DNA from: an uncultured Eubacteriales bacterium
GTDB taxonomy: Bacteria > Bacillota > Clostridia > Oscillospirales > CAG-272
Direction: 5' to 3'
Assembly: GCA_934489945.1 (NCBI GenBank)
Contig: CAKSSY010000049.1
Span: forward strand, 1 to 13,858
DNA: 13,858 nucleotides
Shown: positions 7,413 through 13,858 of the stretch, piece after piece
Numbering within the stretch: the first letter of the stretch is position 1
Layout: every line of letters starts with the position of its first letter
Position numbers and translations under genes: made by a program
The notes under the pieces: model-generated
Told to the model about the DNA's origin: nothing
What the model saw: only the letters and a program-made list of their open reading frames with translations
Database searches by the model: none

Positions 7413-7459
7413 ACAGCCGCTCTCCAAGACTCAAATCCGTCTTGAAAAGCGGCTGTTTT
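7413..7459 (+). terminator. Intrinsic terminator at the end of the glycosidase-ThrE operon
   Basis: ACAGCCGCT (7413-7421) pairs with AGCGGCTGT (7448-7456). An inner arm CAAGAC/GTCTTG (7425-7430 with 7439-7444) extends the hairpin. A short T run follows (7456-7459). The gene on the opposite strand ends at 7471, so the hairpin may also slow transcription from the right, but on that strand the tail is poor in T. Confidence 0.75.
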
Positions 7460-7470
7460 CCTATGAATTT

Positions 7471-7953
7471 TCAGATATAACTTGACACGCGACGCATACT
7501 CTTATCATCGAGTTTGTCAAGCTCCACACGATAACGGTTATCGTTGGAATCCCGAATAAACAATACGCCTTCTCCCTCTTTAATATCGCTCTGACGGTTA
7601 CGGATACGAAACTCCACTTTTCCGTGATCGGTCATTACCGTCCACTTGAAGGATCCCGCCTTGTCCTCAATATGCAAAATCTGAGTAATGCGCGGAATCA
7701 GATAAAATTCATCAAAGCACGCCTCCACTGCCTCCCGTGAGGCTTCATCCAACGCGTCAAGCGACGGAATCATAGCTTGTTCTTTTTCCTCGGGGTTCAA
7801 AAGAGTAATATAGCGATCCGGCATTGTATACGGAAACAAACGACGCGGTTCAAGATTCTCCATAACTCTGCCGTCCTGCAGTTCAATGCGAACCAAATAA
7901 GTATCCGTACGAATCACATGATCGTTTTTTCCGACAAGAAATCGTTTTGTCAT
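7471..7953 (-). CDS. DUF1854 family protein, partner of the adjacent ABC exporter
   Basis: This is a 160-residue soluble protein matching the DUF1854 pattern: LEPRRLFPYTMPDRYITLL near 34-52, FYLIPRITQIL near 83-93, FKWTVMTDHGKVEFRIRNRQSDI near 102-124, and a final DSNDNRYRVELDKLDDKSMRR. No signal peptide or membrane segment is visible. The start at 7953 has AGGAGG (7962-7967) 8 bases upstream; that site overlaps the end of the ABC gene, 13 bases away, so the two are co-transcribed and probably coupled. DUF1854 genes are known to sit beside ABC exporters of this type, and in some proteobacteria the pair occurs in cyanophycin loci. No cyanophycin gene is visible here. The molecular function is unknown. 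Confidence 0.85.
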   Translation of the reverse strand: MTKRFLVGKNDHVIRTDTYLVRIELQDGRVMENLEPRRLFPYTMPDRYITLLNPEEKEQAMIPSLDALDEASREAVEACFDEFYLIPRITQILHIEDKAGSFKWTVMTDHGKVEFRIRNRQSDIKEGEGVLFIRDSNDNRYRVELDKLDDKSMRRVSSYI

Positions 7954-7966
7954 ATCGGTCGCCTCC

Positions 7967-10264
7967 TTACTCAAAACGCTCTTCGCGCTTCTGACTGGTG
8001 AGTTTATCCGCCATCGATTGAATCTGTACCAGTTTCCAATACTTCCCCTTCTTTTCAAGAAGTTCCTCGGGAGTGCCGCTCTCAAGTATCGCACCGTTAT
8101 CCACCACAATAATCTTATTGGCTTTACTGAGTGTAGACAGGCGATGTGCAATCATGATTGTGGTTCTGCCCATAATCAAGTGTTCAATAGAATCCTGAAT
8201 GAGGTGCTCGGTTTCGGAGTCCACCGATGCGGTAGCCTCGTCAAACACAAGGATACTCGGGTTTTTAAGAACTGCACGCGCAATCGAAACACGCTGTCTT
8301 TCGCCACCCGAAAGCCCAACACCTCGTTCGCCGAGTACCGAATCATAGCCATCCGGCTGTCGGACAATGAATTCATGTGCATTGGCAACATCAGCGGCAT
8401 AAATCACATCCTCCACCGAATAAGAAGTGTTTCCATATGCGATGTTGTTAAAGATGGTATCATGGAACATCATCGGCTCCTGCTGAACATAGCCGATCTG
8501 TGAACGGAAATATTCCATGTCGATATTCCGAATATCCTTTCCGTCTACCAGAATACGTCCCTGATAGTTGTCATAATAACGCATAAACAGATTGACAAGC
8601 GTGGATTTTCCCGAACCGGTGGTCCCAACGATGCCGACAATATCTCCGGGATTGATGGTAATATTGATGTTTTTCAGCACCTTTTTGGAGCGGTCAAAAG
8701 AGAACGACACATTCTTGAATTCAATTTTTCCGCTAAAACCATTCTCGGGAATATTTCCCTTTCCGAAATCCGCCTCAGGTTCGGCATCCAGAATGTCGAA
8801 AATACGCTCCGCAGAAGAAAGCGCGTTCTGATAAGAGTCATTCAATGTCGCAAAAAAGTTGACAGGTTCATAAAACATGGCGGCATACGAAATAAAGGAA
8901 ACCAGCAAACCCGCGGTAATATTTCCGACCCCCGCCTCACTGCCGCGGATAACCGCAAAACCGCCTAACACCCAAATGACAACCGAACCAAAACCGATAA
9001 ACAGGTTAACAGCAGAAGGATATACACTGAGGATTTTTCCGGCTTTCAGGTTGGTTTGATACCACTCTTCATTGCGCTTTTCAAACTGTTCGGTCGCGTT
9101 CTTCTCATTGGTAAAAGACTTTATAACGCGGATACCGGGAATGGTATCGGTAAGTACGCTGGAGACCGCCGTCCATCTCCGCCAGATCCGACGATAATAG
9201 GGGGCAATCTTTTTAGAAAATATCCTCGAACCGACCACGACAAACGGCACAGGAAGAAGCGAATAAAGCGCAAGACGCGGACTCATCACCAACATAATCA
9301 TAATAATACCGATCATACGGAAGAATTCCACAACCGCTTCTTGCGTAATATGCATCATAAAAGTCTGCAAGGTCGCACTATCCCCGGAAATACGGTTGAT
9401 AACCGAACCGGTCGAGGTTTTGTCATAAAAAGACATCGGAAGGTGCTGTGCATGGGCATACACATCATCCCGCAGTTGTTTTACAATGTTGGTTCCACAT
9501 TTTCGCATGATATACGCACGACACGCCCCCAATACATGACGTACAATCTGAATCACGGCAAGCGCAATGCCGATTTTCACCAACAACTCTATATTGCTTT
9601 CCGGAATCACACCTCCGACATCCTTCAGAACGGTATCAACAAGTGTCCTTGTCAGATACGGTGGGATCAACATAAGCGTCGTAGTTCCGATAGAAATCAA
9701 AACCGAAAGAATCAATCCGCCGATTTCGGACTTCATATATGAAGCAAGACGGAGAATGACCTTCTTTTTTCCCTCACAATTGATACATTTGACTCCCGGC
9801 GAGGAGAGGGTTCGTCCGCAACGGGGACATACCGAAAGCTGTTTTTCGTAGGCAAGGGCAATACTTTCGCGTTGAGCTGCAACCGATGCACCACCCTTGA
9901 CTTCCTTTACAAATCGAATTGCCGAATCGCAAAGTGCTGCAATTCCGAACGTATAGCGGAACACATTTCGGATTTGCTTTTCGCCCTTCATCCTTATGCG
10001 AATCAAAGCATTGCCGTACATCCGCTTGGCAAATATCTCGTCTATTTCGGCATAACGGATACGGGTTTCCTCATTTTCGCGCGCCGCTTCCAATACGACC
10101 AGGTCAGAGGAGGTAAACACAAGTGTTGTTTCGGCATACTGTCCGTCGATATTAATATCGCCGACGATGGCAAATATCACCGGATTTTCTTCTGTCCCAC
10201 AGGACCGGATTCTGTCTGACTGTTTGGCTGTCAGATGCTTGTTGACCAAGATCTCGGGTTCCAT
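7967..10264 (-). CDS. ABC exporter (half-transporter) with N-terminal PH-like domain and zinc ribbon
   Basis: This is a 765-residue type IV (ABCB-like) exporter in which membrane and ATPase domains are fused. Order of domains: residues 1 to about 125, a soluble beta-rich domain that may be PH-like; 146-163, a zinc ribbon CPRC-x10-CINC; about 178-475, six membrane helices of the exporter fold; 513-745, the ATPase. In the ATPase are Walker A GTTGSGKST (547-555), signature LSGGE (651-655), Walker B ILVFDE (671-676) and switch histidine H707. All catalytic residues are intact, and the protein should work as a homodimer. The first 165 residues are not part of ordinary exporters and mark a subgroup that pairs with DUF1854, encoded 13 bases downstream. 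The start at 10264 follows AGGAAGGT by 6 bases; an in-frame ATG 30 bases upstream falls on the far side of this ribosome site. The cargo is unknown. Confidence 0.9.
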   Translation of the reverse strand: MEPEILVNKHLTAKQSDRIRSCGTEENPVIFAIVGDINIDGQYAETTLVFTSSDLVVLEAARENEETRIRYAEIDEIFAKRMYGNALIRIRMKGEKQIRNVFRYTFGIAALCDSAIRFVKEVKGGASVAAQRESIALAYEKQLSVCPRCGRTLSSPGVKCINCEGKKKVILRLASYMKSEIGGLILSVLISIGTTTLMLIPPYLTRTLVDTVLKDVGGVIPESNIELLVKIGIALAVIQIVRHVLGACRAYIMRKCGTNIVKQLRDDVYAHAQHLPMSFYDKTSTGSVINRISGDSATLQTFMMHITQEAVVEFFRMIGIIMIMLVMSPRLALYSLLPVPFVVVGSRIFSKKIAPYYRRIWRRWTAVSSVLTDTIPGIRVIKSFTNEKNATEQFEKRNEEWYQTNLKAGKILSVYPSAVNLFIGFGSVVIWVLGGFAVIRGSEAGVGNITAGLLVSFISYAAMFYEPVNFFATLNDSYQNALSSAERIFDILDAEPEADFGKGNIPENGFSGKIEFKNVSFSFDRSKKVLKNINITINPGDIVGIVGTTGSGKSTLVNLFMRYYDNYQGRILVDGKDIRNIDMEYFRSQIGYVQQEPMMFHDTIFNNIAYGNTSYSVEDVIYAADVANAHEFIVRQPDGYDSVLGERGVGLSGGERQRVSIARAVLKNPSILVFDEATASVDSETEHLIQDSIEHLIMGRTTIMIAHRLSTLSKANKIIVVDNGAILESGTPEELLEKKGKYWKLVQIQSMADKLTSQKREERFE

Positions 10265-10294
10265 AGATACACCTTCCTTTCCCTTTGTCCGCAC

Positions 10295-10323
10295 ATTCTA
10301 CCATAGAAATCAAGTATCGTCAA
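10295..10323 (-). promoter_or_regulatory. Sigma-A promoter of the ABC exporter-DUF1854 operon
   Basis: Read on the minus strand: TTGACG (10318-10323), a 17-base spacer, and TAGAAT (10295-10300). The leader to the ATG at 10264 is about 25 bases. No operator-like dyad is evident. Confidence 0.85.
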
Positions 10324-10395
10324 CCCCAAATCCGACTACATTTTAACCAAAAAACGCAATTGATTTCTTTATTTTTTGTTCAACATGACTATAAC

Positions 10396-10428
10396 AAAAA
10401 GAAACGCCGCAAAAAATTGCGGCGTTTC
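10396..10428 (-). terminator. Intrinsic terminator after the Gly-rich membrane protein gene
   Basis: GAAACGCCGCAA (10401-10412) is perfectly complementary to TTGCGGCGTTTC (10417-10428) across a 4-base loop. On the minus strand the 12-base-pair stem is followed by five T (10396-10400). It lies 9 bases past the stop codon at 10438. Confidence 0.9.
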
Positions 10429-10437
10429 GAATCGAAA

Positions 10438-11385
10438 TTACCATTTATTTTGGTTATCTTGTCGATATCGGTTATTCGGATCATATCCATCGTTACGGGA
10501 ATCGTAATTCCGGAAATCATCGCGGTTTCCACGCGCCCCCCGACCACGAACCAACCGAACAATTATCAAAACCAATACAGCCAACAGAAAAAGCATCAGC
10601 ACAACGGAAAAAACAGAAACGGATCTTCCGAACACGGTCTCAGCACTCTCCACAACAACCACAAGCGAAATCCCGGTTTCACGGGTAAAGTTCTCAAGAG
10701 CGGTATTGACGGTTTCCTCTGTCATCGGCAGATTGGTCTTGTTGATCAAATGCGACTTGACCTGCACATGATTGAGGTCAGTGCAGGACGATTGAAATGG
10801 CGAAGAAAGATTCTGCTCCAAAATTCTCGAACTCATGATATTCACAACCGATGCAAGATTGGAGTCCATCGAATACCGATAGGTCGTAGCACCGAATGCC
10901 GTAGCCATGGCAGCTCCAAGTGCGGTTTGTTCATTTCCGAACAGATAGTTGATTCTCGTATCAATATGATCGCCTACCCATGCAATATATTCAAAACGGG
11001 TTTCATCCTTTTCCGTCAAAATCACAAGCAGAATATTGTCCTCATACGCGGTTGAAGTTCCAAATTCCGCCCGATACTGCTCATCCGCATAGTCCTGAAA
11101 CTTTCTTTCGTCATAACGTACCTGCCCACCGTTGCCGATCTCGGAAAATGCCGACCCGAACAAAGAAAGAACAAGCATCACAAGAACCACAATCATCACG
11201 ACAAATGAAATCACCGAGGAGAACAGCCCTCCAAGACATCCGCCGCCATAAAAACGCGGTCCGAAAAAACCACCGTAAAACGGACGCGGACGAAATCCTC
11301 CGCCCCCGAAACCTCCGCCACCTCCTCGGAAGCCACCGCCTCCGAATCCTCCTCCACTATGAGATCCACCTCCAGGTCCCGGCAT
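10438..11385 (-). CDS. Gly-rich two-pass membrane protein with TPM-like extracytoplasmic domain
   Basis: This is a 315-residue protein. Residues 1 to about 50 are almost all Gly, Phe, Arg and Tyr, in near repeats of FGGGGFR. A first membrane segment spans about 53-78 and a second about 256-278. Between them is a domain of about 175 residues; EDNILLVILTEKDETRFEYIAWVGDHI (115-141, in two halves) and ENFTRETGISLVVVVESAETVFG (231-253) loosely resemble TPM-type domains. The C-terminus (about 285-315) is rich in Asn, Asp and Arg, with a YDPNNRYRQDNQNKW-like end. The family, beginning MPGPGGG, is common in Clostridia but has no assigned function to my knowledge. AGGAGG (11394-11399) lies 8 bases before the start. 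It is a single-gene unit with its own promoter and terminator. Confidence 0.8.
   Translation of the reverse strand: MPGPGGGSHSGGGFGGGGFRGGGGGFGGGGFRPRPFYGGFFGPRFYGGGCLGGLFSSVISFVVMIVVLVMLVLSLFGSAFSEIGNGGQVRYDERKFQDYADEQYRAEFGTSTAYEDNILLVILTEKDETRFEYIAWVGDHIDTRINYLFGNEQTALGAAMATAFGATTYRYSMDSNLASVVNIMSSRILEQNLSSPFQSSCTDLNHVQVKSHLINKTNLPMTEETVNTALENFTRETGISLVVVVESAETVFGRSVSVFSVVLMLFLLAVLVLIIVRLVRGRGARGNRDDFRNYDSRNDGYDPNNRYRQDNQNKW
11285..11379 (-). repeat. Short in-frame glycine-rich repeats
   Basis: The 5' part of the Gly-rich gene consists of imperfect tandem codon blocks encoding GGGFGGGGFRGGGG-type units. The DNA reads as near-repeats of CCTCCG/CCACCG on the plus strand. This kind of tract can vary in length by slippage. 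I see it as part of the protein rather than an independent element. Confidence 0.7.
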
Positions 11386-11419
11386 ATTTTTATCCTCCTA
11401 TTCAAAATTCTCCGAATAC

Positions 11420-11448
11420 AGTATAACACTGTTTTTCATTTTTCGCAA
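11420..11448 (-). promoter_or_regulatory. Promoter of the Gly-rich membrane protein gene
   Basis: On the minus strand: TTGCGA (11443-11448), a 17-base spacer, and TATACT (11420-11425). The leader to the start at 11385 is about 28 bases and contains the ribosome site. Confidence 0.7.
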
Positions 11449-11543
11449 GAGTACGATAAATTATTACTTTTCTTTCGTCATTATGAGATTTTCCTCTTGA
11501 AAATCCACTTTCTATCATTTATAATTATAATATAAAAACATCT

Positions 11544-11564
11544 CAGAAAAAGAACATATTCTTT
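11544..11564 (-). terminator. Weak hairpin after the acyl-CoA synthetase gene
   Basis: AAAGAA (11549-11554) and TTCTTT (11559-11564) form a 6-base-pair, AT-rich stem with a 4-base loop, 10 bases past the stop codon at 11575. The T tract is short and broken. The rest of the intergenic stretch to 11448 is AT-rich and shows no better terminator, so termination here is uncertain. Confidence 0.3.
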
Positions 11565-11574
11565 CCTGGCTGAA

Positions 11575-13251
11575 TTACCGTACATTTTCGCCAATGCGAC
11601 GGATCTTCCGAGTTGTGGTCTTTTCCATTGCCTCCGTCAGCACATCCACTGTGGAAACGCGTTTATATCCCGGAATTTTGTCATTCATATCATCTACGAT
11701 TCTCCGGATGGATGCCTGTATCTCAACAGCGTCCGGCATATGCCCGAGACTTTCCCTCAAATATTCTGTATTCGGCAGAATTTTTGCCTTCACACACACA
11801 CGTTCGTGAATCTTTGTCGGAACCACTAATACCTCCGCAACCTCGGGATAGGCGGACAAACGCGTTTCAATTTCTTCGGGATAAATATTTTTTCCGTTCT
11901 CCGTCACAATCACATTCTTCTTGCGTCCTGTAATATACAGTTCACCGTCGGCACCAAAACGTCCGAGATCCCCCGTACAAAACCAGCTCCCGCGAAATAC
12001 CGCTCTTGTTGCATCGGGATCGTTGTAATATCCGATCATAATATTATCGCCTTTGGCAAGAATCTCTCCGATACCTTCCTCATTCGGTTCGTCAATTCGC
12101 AACGTTACACCCGGAATAGCAACTCCCACCGAATCGCCATTGAAGTAAAAATCGTTATTGGCGGCAAGCAGTGGCGAACATTCGGTCAAGCCGTAACCCT
12201 GCAAAGTACGGATTCCGAGTGCCTCAAAGTCATAGACAATAGAGGGATCCAATTCGGCGGCACCTACAATAAACAGACGCAACTTCCCCCCAAGTGTAAA
12301 TCGAACCTTATGACGAATGGCTGAGCGTAACAAAACCGGCATCTTCTTCATCGCATCGGCAAAATCGCCCTCTTCAAACAAAGTACGATACTTCGCCGGG
12401 CACCCTTCCGCAACTGCCTTCCTGATTTTCTTGGCCAAAAACTTCAACAATTCCGGAACAACTACCAGAACCGTCGGATGATACTCCCGAATATTGGCAG
12501 AAATTTTCCCGAGACTTTCCGCATACGAAATACAAGCCCCTTTGGATAGAAGGGTCAGGCAATTGATTGTACATTCATAGGTATGGTGAAGCGGTAAAAC
12601 CGAAAGCGTATGATCGTCCGGTCTGACCTTGATGACACTGAGAGCATAAAAAACATCCGAACAAATATTATACTGAGACAAACAAACGCCTTTTGATTTT
12701 CCCGTCGTACCGGATGTAAAAATCAAAATCTGCATTTTATCAATCGGCAGTTTAATCCCGTCAACCGCTTCCCGGTCCGTCGGAAAATCTTCTCCGACGT
12801 ATTCCCCGATCTCATACTTGTTTCCCGACGCAAGCGATGCGGCGGCTTTAAAATTCACCATCAAACTTTGGGGACGAGATGTGGAAGGCTTTTTGCCATC
12901 CGTACAAACTGCGGCGCAATTCGCAGCATCCAAAAAATCTCCGATATCTTCCTCTGACAATTCTCTGTCAATCGGTACCGCAACCCCCACCGTGGCGGCG
13001 CAAAGATAACAAAGCACCCATTCGTAACTGTTTTTGCCGATCACGGCAATACGCTTCCCCAAAAGTCCCGCTCTGAGGAAAAAACTACACAGACGGTAGT
13101 AGTGCTCGCGCAATTGTACATAAGTAATATTTTCATATCTTCCAAGCGACAGCCGCAGGCAAAACGCATTGCGTTTTCCATAGGTTTCTGCCGATGCGTT
13201 CAACATTTCTCTGAAATCTCGAAATCTTCTTTCCTGATATTGATTTTTCAT
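11575..13251 (-). CDS. Long-chain acyl-CoA synthetase-like AMP-forming ligase
   Basis: This is a 558-residue member of the adenylate-forming (ANL) superfamily. Such enzymes activate a carboxylic acid with ATP to an acyl-adenylate and pass it to CoA or a carrier protein. Motifs in order: ATP-binding loop TSGTTGKSKG (179-188), GYGLTECSP (352-360), TGDLGRFGADGELYITGRKKN (426-446, hinge and ribose-binding Asp), and KTTTRKIRR (544-552), with K549 the likely catalytic lysine of the C-terminal lid. The TTRKIRR ending and the internal layout favour the long-chain acyl-CoA synthetase type over acetyl-CoA synthetase. No membrane segment is seen. The start at 13251 has AGAGGAG (13258-13264) 6 bases upstream; a GTG at 13269 would place that site inside the coding region. 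It is a single gene with a near-consensus promoter. The acid substrate is unknown. Confidence 0.88.
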   Translation of the reverse strand: MKNQYQERRFRDFREMLNASAETYGKRNAFCLRLSLGRYENITYVQLREHYYRLCSFFLRAGLLGKRIAVIGKNSYEWVLCYLCAATVGVAVPIDRELSEEDIGDFLDAANCAAVCTDGKKPSTSRPQSLMVNFKAAASLASGNKYEIGEYVGEDFPTDREAVDGIKLPIDKMQILIFTSGTTGKSKGVCLSQYNICSDVFYALSVIKVRPDDHTLSVLPLHHTYECTINCLTLLSKGACISYAESLGKISANIREYHPTVLVVVPELLKFLAKKIRKAVAEGCPAKYRTLFEEGDFADAMKKMPVLLRSAIRHKVRFTLGGKLRLFIVGAAELDPSIVYDFEALGIRTLQGYGLTECSPLLAANNDFYFNGDSVGVAIPGVTLRIDEPNEEGIGEILAKGDNIMIGYYNDPDATRAVFRGSWFCTGDLGRFGADGELYITGRKKNVIVTENGKNIYPEEIETRLSAYPEVAEVLVVPTKIHERVCVKAKILPNTEYLRESLGHMPDAVEIQASIRRIVDDMNDKIPGYKRVSTVDVLTEAMEKTTTRKIRRIGENVR

Positions 13252-13271
13252 AAATAACTCCTCTGACACAG

Positions 13272-13310
13272 ATTGGAACCGTTGTCAGAAAACAGATTTT
13301 GACATTTTCG
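13272..13310 (-). promoter_or_regulatory. Nested inverted repeat in the 5' leader of the acyl-CoA synthetase gene
   Basis: On the minus strand the leader reads AACCG, AAAA, TGTCA, 12 bases, TGACA, A, CGGTT. Both arms (AACCG/CGGTT and TGTCA/TGACA) are complementary and nested, with an inner AAAA/TTTT. It lies between the promoter and the ribosome site, so it could be an operator or an RNA hairpin. The pairing is interrupted, so this is a modest signal. Confidence 0.35.
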
Positions 13311-13325
13311 GTTTCTTATGTTATT

Positions 13326-13354
13326 ATTATACCGATCCCATTGAGTAAAGTCAA
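13326..13354 (-). promoter_or_regulatory. Near-consensus sigma-A promoter of the acyl-CoA synthetase gene
   Basis: Minus strand: TTGACT (13349-13354), a 17-base spacer, and TATAAT (13326-13331). The transcript should start near 13319, leaving a leader of about 68 bases that includes the nested inverted repeat. Confidence 0.9.
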
Positions 13355-13572
13355 CACAGTACAGAATTTCATACATCTTGTTCACAAAACTTTTATAAAC
13401 GGTATCAAATATGAGATTTATTGTGTCCAATTCTTTTCCACCTTCCGATATATATTCATATATGATACATTGAAAATATAAAAATACAAACGAAGATACA
13501 ATTTGTCCTATCAGGATCAGATTTTTGAAACAAATCTCACCGTTTCCCGTGAAAAAAAGAAAAAATCCCGAT

Positions 13573-13612
13573 TTTACACAAGTTTGACAAAAGGTTTCTT
13601 GCCCTTTTTACA
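13573..13612 (+). promoter_or_regulatory. TTTACA/TTGACA direct repeats with 11-base period, PhoP/PhoB-box-like
   Basis: TTTACA (13573-13578) and TTGACA (13584-13589) are 11 bases apart. Weaker copies follow in phase (TTTCTT at 13595, TTTTAC at 13606). Direct repeats spaced 11 bases are the usual binding pattern of OmpR/PhoB-type response regulators, and such a regulator is encoded directly downstream. Autoregulation is an inference. Confidence 0.4.
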
Positions 13613-13627
13613 AAATCTTACTAAAAT
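13599..13627 (+). promoter_or_regulatory. Promoter of the response regulator gene
   Basis: TTGCCC (13599-13604), a 17-base spacer, and TAAAAT (13622-13627). An alternative pairing uses the perfect TTGACA at 13584, but then the -10 is only TTTACA. The weak -35 preceded by in-phase repeats fits an activator-dependent promoter. Confidence 0.55.
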
Positions 13628-13652
13628 GAGCTTGAAAAATAAGGAGGCTACC

Positions 13653-13858
13653 ATGATTTGGTGCGTTGAAGATGATGCGAATATCCGTGATATTGAAATT
13701 TATACTTTGAAATCCACAGGCTTTGAAGCATGCGGATTTGCCGATGGAAGTGCAATGATGGAAGCACTGAAAACCCAAAAGCCGGATTTGATTCTGTTGG
13801 ATGTCATGCTCCCCGGTGAGGATGGCGTCTCCCTTCTCCGACGTCTCAGAGCAAACAC
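13653..13858 (+). CDS. OmpR/PhoB-type response regulator, N-terminal receiver fragment
   Basis: The first 68 codons are in the window; the gene continues past the right edge. The translation is a typical receiver domain: the acidic pair D7-D8 in WCVEDDANIRD, and the phosphate-accepting D50 in LILLDVMLPGEDG, followed by the usual helix LLRRLR. AAGGAGG (13641-13647) lies 5 bases before the ATG. The output domain and any sensor kinase gene lie outside the window, so assignment to the OmpR/PhoB class rests on the look of the receiver domain and on the upstream 11-base repeats. It is probably the first gene of a two-component operon. Confidence 0.88.
   Translation, partial: MIWCVEDDANIRDIEIYTLKSTGFEACGFADGSAMMEALKTQKPDLILLDVMLPGEDGVSLLRRLRAN

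Larger units (their letters stand above)
13252..13652. other. 401-base AT-rich divergent intergenic region
   Basis: This stretch separates the acyl-CoA synthetase start (minus) from the response regulator start (plus). Its right and left ends hold the two promoters and a dyad in the synthetase leader. The middle (about 13355-13570) holds AT-rich sequence with a weak palindrome ATATAT-TC-ATATAT near 13452 and a 6-base-pair hairpin AGATTT/AAATCT (13519-13537). Short open frames on both strands have no ribosome site or recognisable protein. I see no RNA gene or riboswitch in it. Confidence 0.6.

Noticed and set aside
7954..8151. An upstream extension of the DUF1854 gene into the ABC exporter gene
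   Set aside because: It overlaps the ATPase domain coding region. The ATG at 7953 has a strong ribosome site and gives the family's usual start.
9056..9742. A 228-residue plus-strand open frame opposite the ABC exporter membrane domain
   Set aside because: It is rich in His, Asn and Arg with no motif and is antisense to clear exporter sequence.
10297..11055. A 256-residue plus-strand open frame opposite the Gly-rich gene and its terminator
   Set aside because: It runs through a clear intrinsic terminator and two opposite-strand features, with low-complexity Lys/Asn/Gln content.
11515..11540. TATAAT-like stretches in the AT-rich gap between the Gly-rich gene and the acyl-CoA synthetase
   Set aside because: They arise from a run of A and T, have no partnered -35 leading to a gene on either strand, and lie between two genes of the same direction already served by other promoters.
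13299..13481. Small open frames on both strands in the divergent intergenic region
   Set aside because: They overlap the synthetase promoter, lack ribosome sites and show AT-driven composition.

Overview
The window looks like a stretch of a low-to-mid GC Gram-positive chromosome, most likely a gut-type member of the Clostridia (Bacillota). The reasons are strong AGGAGG-type ribosome binding sites, sigma-A promoters with 17-base spacers, intrinsic terminators, and protein families common in that class: the two-gene ThrE exporter, the ABC exporter with a DUF1854 partner, and the Gly-rich MPGPGGG membrane protein. The taxon is inferred from style and gene content, not from a marker gene.

Left part (1-3742), a carbohydrate-linked region. 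The start of a short-chain dehydrogenase-like gene (minus strand, cut by the window edge) is divergent from a regulator. The regulator has a LacI-type ligand-binding core, but its helix-turn-helix lies at the C-terminus and resembles LuxR. Next comes a 741-residue protein that joins an N-terminal CBM96/DNRLRE-like beta domain to an agarase-like (GH50-type) TIM barrel. It has its own promoter and a strong terminator.

Middle (3758-7459), a probable four-gene operon on the plus strand. It starts from an almost consensus promoter and ends at a hairpin terminator. It holds a six-hairpin (alpha/alpha)6 glycosidase, a YgjP/SprT-like zinc metallopeptidase, and the two halves of a ThrE/YjjP-YjjB threonine/serine exporter. 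The glycosidase promoter and the divergent dehydrogenase promoter both carry ACGCGT directly against the -10 box. This is a candidate shared operator for the regulator at 226-1377.

Right part (7471-13251), all minus strand, three transcription units. First is a type IV ABC exporter with an unusual N-terminal PH-like domain and a four-cysteine zinc ribbon, followed 13 bases later by a DUF1854 protein. Second is a single-gene unit for a Gly-rich, two-pass, TPM-like membrane protein. Third is a long-chain acyl-CoA synthetase-like AMP-forming ligase with a consensus promoter.

Right edge (13252-13858): a 401-base AT-rich divergent intergenic region, then the first 68 codons of an OmpR-type response regulator. 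TTTACA/TTGACA direct repeats with an 11-base period lie upstream of its promoter and resemble PhoP/PhoB boxes.

I see no tRNA, rRNA, CRISPR array, insertion sequence or prophage in the window. The least explained parts are the ABC exporter plus DUF1854 pair and the regulator with its possible ACGCGT regulon.
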